From Nitrospira sp. (GTDB lineage Bacteria > Nitrospirota > Nitrospiria > SBBL01 > JAADHI01), in NCBI GenBank assembly GCA_027020665.1, contig JALUVJ010000092.1, forward strand, positions 1 to 43,342: a DNA stretch of 43,342 nucleotides, read 5' to 3'. The notes under the pieces are model-generated. The model was not told where the DNA came from. It made no database searches and saw nothing but the letters and a program-made list of their open reading frames with translations. Within the stretch, counting starts at the first letter, position 1; every line of letters begins with the position of its first letter. Below, one piece after another: positions 1-6,625 of the stretch. The position numbers were made by a program, and so were the translations under genes.

Positions 1-3000
1 ATGAAGCGCTATGGATGGGGGTGCCCGTGGTGACCTTGGTCGGAGATATTTATCCGCATCGGCTTTCTTACACGATTTTAAGCAACGCCGGCATGGATTT
101 AAGTGAACTGATCGCTTTTTCGGAAAGTGAATATCGTGACAAAGTGCTGGCCCTCGCGCGCAAGCCCGAGCGAATTGAAGCGCTTCATCATTTAATCCCG
201 AATGCATTGGATGCTTCGATTCAATGCGATCCCATCCGTCATACGCGCCAAATGGAAAGGGCCTACATTGAGGCCTGGAATCAAAAATTTCCGATGCATC
301 AGATCGAGTGGCTCAGCGAAATCAGCACACCCAAGGATTTAAGGGCGATGCTCGAAAAGGCGGTCGCGTCGGTAAAAAGGGGGGAGATGAATCAAGGCAA
401 GACCCTTTGCCGAAAGATTTTCAAGATCGATCCGGAAAACATTGAAGCCCTTAATTTACTGGGAACGATCCATTTAATGGAGAAAAACTACAAAATCGCG
501 ACCGAATGTTTTGAAACGGTATTGTCGGTTTACCCGGAAGACATCAAAGCGTTAAACAACTTGGGGCTGGTTTGTTTGGAATATGACCGGGACTTAGATC
601 AAGCGCGAATGTATTTTGAACGTGTATTGGCACACGCACCGGATCATTTGAACGCCCGGATGAATTTAGGGAATGTTTACCGTGCATTGCACCGGCTTCA
701 AAATGCCGAAGACCATTATAAAAAGGCACTTGAGATCGACCCGGAGAACGGGAACGTGCTCAATAATCTGGGGAGTCTTTCGGTAAAAAGGGGATATTTT
801 GCCCAAGCAAAAGCCTACTATGAGCGAGCGCAGCGTCGGCTTCCCCATCAACCCGAGGTGCTTTCGAACCTGATGGCGGTGAATCGCATCATGGGGAAAC
901 ACGATCAGGCGGCGGATCTTGTTCCGCAAGTACTGAAAATGTCCAAGCCGGGTGGCGCTGTTTTTCCGGCCTATGGTGCCGCAAAGTCCTATTGCCTTTG
1001 GGATGCGGCCGCGCAATTACTGCCTCAAGTTCAGGAATTGATCTGGGAGGCAGATGCTTCGTTTGGCGGCTTGATTGAACAGAACAACCTATCTCTTTTG
1101 GCGACACCGGGCCTTTCTTCTGAAACCTTATTTGAGATCCACAAAAAAACGGGAACGATTGTTGATCAGCGGCGGGAGGGAGCACCGTTTGTTGAATATC
1201 CCCGGGCCATGCAAAAGAGGGACAAAATACGGATTGGCTACCTATCTCCCGATCTATATCGGCATGTTTTGAATGCGGGGTTTCGCGGATTAATGAGCTT
1301 TCACGATCCATCCCGTTTTGAAATCTACTGTTATTCCAATTCAAATATTGAAGATGAAGTCACCGCGCAGTACAGAGCGAAAAGTAGTGCTTTTGTGAAC
1401 GTCACGGGCTTGTCCGACCGGGAGCTGGCGGAGCGTATATGGGATGACGGCATTCATTTTTTAGTGGATCTTGCCGGCTATACGACCAATACGAGGATCG
1501 GCGTCATGAGTTACCGGCCTGCCCCCGTACAACTGATGTATTTAGGCTATTCCTATACCTCCGGCTTGTCTTCGGTGGATTATTTTATCACGGATCCGTA
1601 TTTGGACGGCCCAGACAATGCCCGGTATTTTACAGAGAAACAGCTTCGCCTCCCCGAATCTTTTTTTGCGGTGGGGCACCTTGCGGACGCTCACATTGAA
1701 AAAGAGATTCCTTTTACGCGAAATGCGGCCATTACCTTTGGCTCAATGAATAACACCTATAAGCTGAGCCCTGAATTGATTTCTGTCTGGGCCGAAATAT
1801 TAAAAGAGGTGCCCAACGCGAAGCTGGTTTTGAATCATCCGAATATGAGTCAGCTGGACACACGGGAAAACATTCTTTTCGTTTTCAAAGAAAATGGTGT
1901 CGATTTGAAACGTATCGAAATGATATGGGACCCGCACCCGGAAGGCAGTCACCTTTTATATTACAACGATTTTGATATTGTTTTGGATTCGTTTCCCGTG
2001 ACGGGAGGGACAAGCACCATCGAAGCGGTGTGGATGGGTGTGCCCGTAATAAGCCTGGTCGGCGAAATTTATCCCCACCGGCTATCTTATTCCATCCTGA
2101 AAAATATCGGCCTGAATGTGGATGACCTCATTGCTTTTGACCGGAATGCTTATATTCGCAAGGCGGTCGCACTTGCAAAACAGCCGGAGCGGATTTCCGA
2201 GTTGCACCAAAAGATTCCGCGCCAATTGCGAAAATCCATTTTTTGCGACCCTTATCGTTTGACTCGCCAAATGGAGGCCGCCTACATTCGCGGCTGGAAC
2301 GAAAAATTTCCAGATCGGCCGATCGAGATGGAAATTGAAGATAAAACGGTCACGACCGTTCCCGTTAGAGGCAATGTCGATATCGCGGTTCCCGATTCGA
2401 TTGATGACCCGGATCGCTATATTTTGGCGGAACAGGCCGGGTGGTTTGATCCTGAGTATGATTTTCTCCGCAAAATCCTGCAAGCCGGCATGAAGGTCTT
2501 GGATGTCGATGCGGGCATTGGCAGTTTTGCAATTCCGCTTGCCCGAAAAGTCGGCAGCGAGGGCATCTGTTGGGCTGTCGCTGCTTCCGAGACGGAAGCG
2601 CAATATCTCCATTACAGCAAAACACACAATGATTTGACATCGTTGAAAATCGGCGTGCGTGCCGCGGCACACTATGATTTTGCGAAGGAAACACAGGCCA
2701 TGGACCGGCATGATTTGGATTTTGTCCGTATCGGCTCCGCAAAATATCTTGATCGGCTTTTTTTGACGGGCATCGATTTGTTGAATAAAAATTCGCCCTT
2801 GATGATGTTTCGCGTCAAATCAGAAGCCGAAGTGATTGCAACGGAAGCCGTTTCGCGGTTTAAGGCATTGGGATATCAGGCCTATCGTTTTGTGCCGGGT
2901 TTGCAGCTGCTTGTCCCATTTGAGTCGGATCGGGAATTGGATGCTTTCGCACTCAACTTATTTGCCTGCAAAGCCGACCGCGCCGATAAACTCGACCGGC

Positions 3001-3671
3001 AGGGTGTGTTGTTAACATCGTTTAGCCCGCTTGCTGAGCTTCCGGGGTTTGAGGAGAAGCTGTGGCATGACTATATCGCGGCCTGCCCTTATGCAAGCGC
3101 TTTGATCGATGACTGGAAAAATCATCCCGTTCAACGTGAGTCTTGGGAAAATTACCGGATAGCCCTGAATTTATTCGCACAATCAAAAGAGGCTTCAAAC
3201 GCGTCGTCCGTGCGTTATGCGGCCTTAAATTCATCTTTTGGCCTGCTGGCGATGATTTTAAAAACAAAAGTGACTTTGCCGCGCTTGTTTTCGATGATTC
3301 GGGTTATGCTCGAGCTTGGGAAACGGGAAGCGTCCATCCGTTTTTTGAATCAGATCCTGGCCCGTTTTGAATCCGGCGAAAAAATTGAAATGAATGAACC
3401 CTTCCTTGCACTTTCGGATGAAGATGCCTCCGTTGATCCGGCTGCGGATTTTGCCCAATGGCTTTTTGCATCCGTCCTGAAAACCCGGGAAAAAAACCGG
3501 GCCTTTTCGACGTATTTTTCAGAAACAGAGGCCCTGCCCATTTTGAAAGCCATTCGAGACACGGAGTTCGGCAATGCGCAGATCGACGGGCAAATTAAGC
3601 TCATTCATGAGCGCTTCCCGCAATTAAAGTCAGAAAGATTTTTAGAAAATAAGAAGGCTTCTACGTGCTGA
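1..3671 (+). CDS. SPINDLY-type O-GlcNAc transferase with TPRs and FkbM-like domain, 5' partial
   Basis: Probable protein O-glycosyltransferase, most likely acting on the flagellin encoded just downstream. The reading frame is open from nt 3, so the N-terminus lies outside the window. In order: the tail of a first GT41 (SPINDLY/OGT) domain (nt 3 to about 320, EALWMGVPVVTLVGD), five or six TPR repeats (about 345-950), a complete second GT41 domain (about 1225-2260, starting IRIGYLSPDL and containing EAVWMGVPVISLVGE), then a degenerate FkbM-type methyltransferase fold (about 2440-2925, SAM-loop-like LDVDAGIGSFAIPLA) and a C-terminal region of about 245 residues that I do not recognise. The first and second GT41 tails are clearly duplicated. 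The visible 1,219 residues already exceed a usual OGT, so the full protein is much larger. The stop overlaps the csrA start by 7 nt. Flagellin as substrate is inferred from position only. Confidence 0.85.
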   Translation, partial: EALWMGVPVVTLVGDIYPHRLSYTILSNAGMDLSELIAFSESEYRDKVLALARKPERIEALHHLIPNALDASIQCDPIRHTRQMERAYIEAWNQKFPMHQIEWLSEISTPKDLRAMLEKAVASVKRGEMNQGKTLCRKIFKIDPENIEALNLLGTIHLMEKNYKIATECFETVLSVYPEDIKALNNLGLVCLEYDRDLDQARMYFERVLAHAPDHLNARMNLGNVYRALHRLQNAEDHYKKALEIDPENGNVLNNLGSLSVKRGYFAQAKAYYERAQRRLPHQPEVLSNLMAVNRIMGKHDQAADLVPQVLKMSKPGGAVFPAYGAAKSYCLWDAAAQLLPQVQELIWEADASFGGLIEQNNLSLLATPGLSSETLFEIHKKTGTIVDQRREGAPFVEYPRAMQKRDKIRIGYLSPDLYRHVLNAGFRGLMSFHDPSRFEIYCYSNSNIEDEVTAQYRAKSSAFVNVTGLSDRELAERIWDDGIHFLVDLAGYTTNTRIGVMSYRPAPVQLMYLGYSYTSGLSSVDYFITDPYLDGPDNARYFTEKQLRLPESFFAVGHLADAHIEKEIPFTRNAAITFGSMNNTYKLSPELISVWAEILKEVPNAKLVLNHPNMSQLDTRENILFVFKENGVDLKRIEMIWDPHPEGSHLLYYNDFDIVLDSFPVTGGTSTIEAVWMGVPVISLVGEIYPHRLSYSILKNIGLNVDDLIAFDRNAYIRKAVALAKQPERISELHQKIPRQLRKSIFCDPYRLTRQMEAAYIRGWNEKFPDRPIEMEIEDKTVTTVPVRGNVDIAVPDSIDDPDRYILAEQAGWFDPEYDFLRKILQAGMKVLDVDAGIGSFAIPLARKVGSEGICWAVAASETEAQYLHYSKTHNDLTSLKIGVRAAAHYDFAKETQAMDRHDLDFVRIGSAKYLDRLFLTGIDLLNKNSPLMMFRVKSEAEVIATEAVSRFKALGYQAYRFVPGLQLLVPFESDRELDAFALNLFACKADRADKLDRQGVLLTSFSPLAELPGFEEKLWHDYIAACPYASALIDDWKNHPVQRESWENYRIALNLFAQSKEASNASSVRYAALNSSFGLLAMILKTKVTLPRLFSMIRVMLELGKREASIRFLNQILARFESGEKIEMNEPFLALSDEDASVDPAADFAQWLFASVLKTREKNRAFSTYFSETEALPILKAIRDTEFGNAQIDGQIKLIHERFPQLKSERFLENKKASTC

Positions 3672-3958
3672 TTTTAAGACGAAAAGCGGGGGAAGCTATT
3701 TCGATCGGTGATGAAATCCGTGTTGTGATTATTCAGGTGAAAGGCAATCAGGTCAAGATCGGCGTAGAGGCACCGCCGGGTATTGCGATTTATCGTGATG
3801 AATTGCTGCGAAAAATTCTCGCGGAAAATCAAGAAGCGGCCCAGGCCTTGCCGGATGCCTTGCAGGCGCATACAATTCAAGAAATGTTTAAAGGGATTCA
3901 AAAAAGAAATCCGGGCAAGAAGGACCTTTTTTCGAGGGATAAAGACGATGAGCATTGA
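3665..3958 (+). CDS. csrA: Carbon storage regulator CsrA
   Basis: RNA-binding translational regulator that binds GGA motifs, often over ribosome-binding sites. The GTG start at 3665 overlaps the previous stop. Residues 1-50 are the classic CsrA fold: MLILRRKAGEAISIGDEI, then VKIGVEAPPGIAIYRDELLRKI, including the conserved Arg of the C-terminal strand. At 97 residues the protein is longer than the usual 60-75; the extra tail (from about residue 60) is charged and helix-like. Directly followed by fliW with an 11-nt overlap, the arrangement of the CsrA-FliW-flagellin switch known from Bacillus and Campylobacter, in which FliW sequesters CsrA until flagellin is exported. The likely target is the flagellin leader at 4418-4496. 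Confidence 0.95.
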   Translation: MLILRRKAGEAISIGDEIRVVIIQVKGNQVKIGVEAPPGIAIYRDELLRKILAENQEAAQALPDALQAHTIQEMFKGIQKRNPGKKDLFSRDKDDEH

Positions 3959-4388
3959 AATTGAGAGTGCCAAACTTGGAAAATTGTCGGTTAACCCTGA
4001 TTTGTTACTCACTTTTCCGGAAGGCATTCCAGGGTTTCAGCGCATCAAGGAATATGCCTTGATCGAACCGGGGAACGATAGCCCTTTTTATTGGCTTCAG
4101 GCCTTTAAAGATCCGGAACTGGCCTTTGTCGTAACAGACCCCTTGTTTTTTAAAGCAGATTATCATCCGAGCTATCCTGAAGAAGAAATAAAATTATTAA
4201 ATGTTGATGATCCGAAATCATTGATTACACTCGTTCTTGTGACGATTCCTCAGGGGGAGCCGCAGCGTTCTACCGCAAATTTAATGGCCCCCATTTGCAT
4301 CAATCCGGCTAATCGTACCGGCAAGCAGGTCATTCTTTACCACTGTGATTATTCTCACCAAACCCCGCTTTTTTTACAAAAAACCTAA
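3948..4388 (+). CDS. fliW: Flagellar assembly factor FliW
   Basis: FliW binds flagellin and antagonises CsrA, coupling flagellin synthesis to export. The 146-residue protein begins MSIEIESAKLGKLSVNPD and contains the family-typical FPEGIPGFQRIKEYALIEP, FYWLQA, LAFVVTDP and LLNVDDPKSLITLVLVTIP, then a region matching the usual 'NLMAPICINPANRTGKQVIL' end. The ATG at 3948 is chosen because conserved FliW sequence starts there. The frame is open further upstream, but only across the coding region of csrA. The overlap with csrA implies translational coupling. The flagellin gene starts 108 nt downstream with its own sigma-28 promoter beginning 2 nt before the fliW stop. Confidence 0.93.
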   Translation: MSIEIESAKLGKLSVNPDLLLTFPEGIPGFQRIKEYALIEPGNDSPFYWLQAFKDPELAFVVTDPLFFKADYHPSYPEEEIKLLNVDDPKSLITLVLVTIPQGEPQRSTANLMAPICINPANRTGKQVILYHCDYSHQTPLFLQKT

Positions 4389-4412
4389 AGTTTTTTTCTC
4401 ATCTTCCGATAA
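4386..4412 (+). promoter_or_regulatory. Sigma-28 (FliA) promoter of flagellin gene
   Basis: TAAAGTTT at 4386-4393, an 11-nt spacer, then TCCGATAA at 4405-4412. This matches the FliA consensus TAAAGTTT-N11-GCCGATAA at 15 of 16 positions. It overlaps the last codon of fliW. Transcription should begin near 4418-4420, giving a leader of about 78 nt before the flagellin ATG. Confidence 0.88.
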
Positions 4413-4417
4413 GACAG

Positions 4418-4496
4418 AGTGAAAGTAAGGAGAATGTCTTATGCGATCTCCGATTTGGGCACGGATGCCCGTCACGATCATCAAGGAGGATAAGAA
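4418..4496 (+). promoter_or_regulatory. Flagellin mRNA leader with three predicted CsrA-binding GGA sites
   Basis: Three A-N-GGA motifs occur in the short leader. AAGGA is at 4427-4431. ACGGA is at 4461-4465, where GGGCA (4457-4461) pairs with TGCCC (4466-4470) to present CGGA as a tetraloop, close to the SELEX-derived CsrA hairpin with an RGGA loop. AAGGA at 4483-4487 lies within the Shine-Dalgarno AAGGAGGA, six bases before ATG 4497. The loop site and the SD site are about 18 nt apart, a spacing suited to one CsrA dimer bridging both, as in the B. subtilis hag leader. Motifs and pairing are seen; binding is inferred. Confidence 0.72.
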
Positions 4497-5963
4497 ATGG
4501 CTCTTACAGTTAATGTCAACATTCCTTCGCTCAATGCGCAGAGGAATTTAAATAAATCCCAAGGTGCCTTGGCCACCGCGCTTCAGCGTTTGTCTTCAGG
4601 GCTTCGCCTGAACAGTGCAAAAGATGACGCAGCCGGGATCGCCATCGCGACCCGTTTTACCACGCAGATTCGAGGTTTGAATGTGGCAGCCCGAAACGCG
4701 AATGACGGTATTTCGCTATCACAGACCGCAGAGGGGGCTTTGGACGAGGTCGTCAACAACCTTCAGCGTATTCGTGAGCTGGCGGTGCAATCAGCCAACT
4801 CGACAAACAGTGCAACGGATAGAAAGGCACTGAATGCAGAGGCAACGGCATTGATTGCCGAAATTGACCGTGTTGCGCAAAATACAAACTTTAACGGAGT
4901 GAACCTGCTGGACGGAACCTTTACCTCTCAGGATTTCCAGGTGGGTGCAAACGGCGGGGGATCGAATGTCGTTTCGATTACCTCTATTGCCAGTGCGCGA
5001 ACGGCTGCTTTGGGGGTGGGGTCCGGCTCCAGTTACTCCACGACAGACCTCAATAATCAGGCGACCACAACGACGCTCGCGGCCGGTGACGTGTCTATTA
5101 ACGGCTATCAAGTGGGCGCGACTTCCACCGACGGGGTTTCTTACTCCAATGCGGCCGGAAGCGCCATTGCCAAGGTTGCGGCGATTAACGCGATTTCGGG
5201 GAACACGAACGTCACCGCAACGGTAGACGCCACGTCAGTCAACGGTTCCGCGATCGGCAGCACTTCGGCCATTTCAGCCGGTGATATCTCGATCAATGGG
5301 GTTGACCTGGGCGCTTTCGCGGCGGCCACCGAGATTACGCGCAGCCAGGATTTGGCTGCAAAGATCAATTCCCTCAGCGCGCAAACGGGTGTGACGGCCA
5401 CCTTCGGAACCTCCGGCAGTGCCGGCGTCAGTTTGAGTGCGGCGGACGGCCGAAATATTACGATCGAAGTCAACAATACCACGACACAATCCAGAACGGG
5501 TTTTAGTTCGGGAACCAATACAACCGTGTCTACCTTTGATCTCAGCTCGACGGATTCGGCCGGGATTACTATTGGAGGCACTTCTGACGGTTTAACCGCA
5601 TCCGGTTTTGGTTCGGGGGGGTATCAATCCGCAACGGCAACGGTCGGCGCGGGCGTTTCGTCATTGGATTTAACCACCTCTTCGGGGGCGACAAATGCCT
5701 TGACGATCATTGATGCGGCCTTGGCCACAGTGAATAGTTCTCGAGGGGACTTAGGGGCGATTCAGAATAGATTCGCATCGACTATTGTGAGTATTCAAAC
5801 GACCTCTGAAAACCTCTCGGCCTCCAGAAGCCGTATTCAGGATGCGGATTTTGCCCAGGAAACGGCGGCATTGGCGCGCGGTCAGATTTTGCAACAATCG
5901 GGTATTGCCATTTTGGCACAGGCGAATTCACTGCCGCAAAGTGTTTTGGCGCTGCTGCAATAA
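4497..5963 (+). CDS. fliC: Flagellin (major filament protein)
   Basis: Structural subunit of the flagellar filament, 488 residues. The N-terminal D0/D1 region is highly typical (INVNIPSLNAQRN-like start, LNSAKDDAAGIAIATRF, TAEGALDEVVNNLQRIRELAVQ, NFNGVNLLDG), as is the C-terminal helix (RSRIQDADFAQETAALARGQILQQSG to ANSLPQSVLALLQ). The central part (about residues 165-400) is rich in Ser, Thr, Gly and Ala. It holds two related Flagellin_IN-like segments, AGDVSINGYQVGA and AGDISINGVDLGA. The Ser/Thr-rich surface domain would suit O-glycosylation by the upstream SPINDLY-type enzyme. Strong SD AAGGAGGA. A sigma-28 promoter and putative CsrA sites lie upstream and a strong terminator follows at 5993. 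Confidence 0.97.
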   Translation: MALTVNVNIPSLNAQRNLNKSQGALATALQRLSSGLRLNSAKDDAAGIAIATRFTTQIRGLNVAARNANDGISLSQTAEGALDEVVNNLQRIRELAVQSANSTNSATDRKALNAEATALIAEIDRVAQNTNFNGVNLLDGTFTSQDFQVGANGGGSNVVSITSIASARTAALGVGSGSSYSTTDLNNQATTTTLAAGDVSINGYQVGATSTDGVSYSNAAGSAIAKVAAINAISGNTNVTATVDATSVNGSAIGSTSAISAGDISINGVDLGAFAAATEITRSQDLAAKINSLSAQTGVTATFGTSGSAGVSLSAADGRNITIEVNNTTTQSRTGFSSGTNTTVSTFDLSSTDSAGITIGGTSDGLTASGFGSGGYQSATATVGAGVSSLDLTTSSGATNALTIIDAALATVNSSRGDLGAIQNRFASTIVSIQTTSENLSASRSRIQDADFAQETAALARGQILQQSGIAILAQANSLPQSVLALLQ

Positions 5964-5992
5964 TGGCAAGTCAATCGACAATATTAAAGAAT

Positions 5993-6030
5993 GATTTTTC
6001 GGGGGCGGGCAAGCCCGCCCCCGAAAAATC
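5993..6030 (+). terminator. Strong hairpin terminator after flagellin
   Basis: Perfect 18-bp inverted repeat with a 2-nt loop: GATTTTTCGGGGGCGGGC at 5993-6010, AA, then its exact complement at 6013-6030. The GC core is bounded by T and A tracts, so it can act in both directions. flaG begins only 24 nt later, with no room for a separate promoter, so incomplete termination probably supplies flaG and downstream mRNA. Confidence 0.85.
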
Positions 6031-6054
6031 TTAGAGATGAAGTCGGAGGATAAG

Positions 6055-6450
6055 ATGGAAACAATTAATCCAATCCCCCAGGCTGTAACGCCGTTGACAG
6101 GCCCGAACCCATCATCGCAGACCGGTCGTAGAGGGAAATTGCCCACTACCGGGCAAAATGTGCCCGATACGTCTGTAAATCATGAGTCTGAAAGGCCGGA
6201 AGAAAATAAAGCGTCTGCTGAAGAAAGCCGCGAGGCGCTTCAAAAAACGGTAGATAACCTGAATGGGTATGCGCAAAATTTAAAACGGAATCTGCAGTTT
6301 AGTGTGGATAAAGAACTGGATCGCACGATTATTCGTGTCGTGGACACGGATACGAAACAAGTGATTCGCCAGATTCCATCCGAAGAGATGCTCGCGATTG
6401 CACGAAGGACAGATGCCGCGACGAGCGCGATTCTTGATGTTCTGGCCTAA
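6055..6450 (+). CDS. flaG: FlaG family protein
   Basis: FlaG affects filament length in several bacteria; the molecular role is uncertain. 131 residues from ATG 6055, preferred over the in-frame ATG at 6037 because GGAGGA lies at 6045-6050. The N-terminal half is polar and disordered-looking. The C-terminal half is the conserved FlaG domain: LQFSVDKELDRTIIRVVDT, TKQVIRQIPSEEMLAIARR, ending in ILDVLA. It lies between the flagellin terminator and fliD, the usual FlaG location. Confidence 0.9.
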   Translation: METINPIPQAVTPLTGPNPSSQTGRRGKLPTTGQNVPDTSVNHESERPEENKASAEESREALQKTVDNLNGYAQNLKRNLQFSVDKELDRTIIRVVDTDTKQVIRQIPSEEMLAIARRTDAATSAILDVLA

Positions 6451-6484
6451 AAGCATTTAGGTATCAAAACTGCATTACCTCAGT

Positions 6485-6562
6485 CCGGGTTTTTAAGAGA
6501 CTTCGGGATAAAGTGGCTTGAAACCGTGAAGGTTCAACACAATTCTTGTCTCTCAATCCGGG
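6485..6562 (+). other. Possible structured RNA leader upstream of fliD
   Basis: In the 175-nt gap before fliD, AGAGAC (6496-6501) pairs with GTCTCT (6548-6553). The stem extends imperfectly outward through TT/AA and GG/CC pairs (6485-6494 with 6555-6562). It encloses a second hairpin at about 6512-6540, in which GTG..TTGAA.CC faces GG.TTCAA.CAC. No known riboswitch core (for example GEMM) is recognisable and no promoter is evident. It could be a regulatory leader or chance pairing. Confidence 0.35.
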
Positions 6563-6625
6563 AAGTGAAGACAGTATTTTAATTGTCAGTACTGATAAAT
6601 TTTATGATGCAGAGGGAAATATAAT

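Noticed and set aside
6037-6054. Earlier ATG for flaG at 6037
   Set aside because: No SD upstream and it lies directly after the terminator; GGAGGA correctly places ATG 6055.
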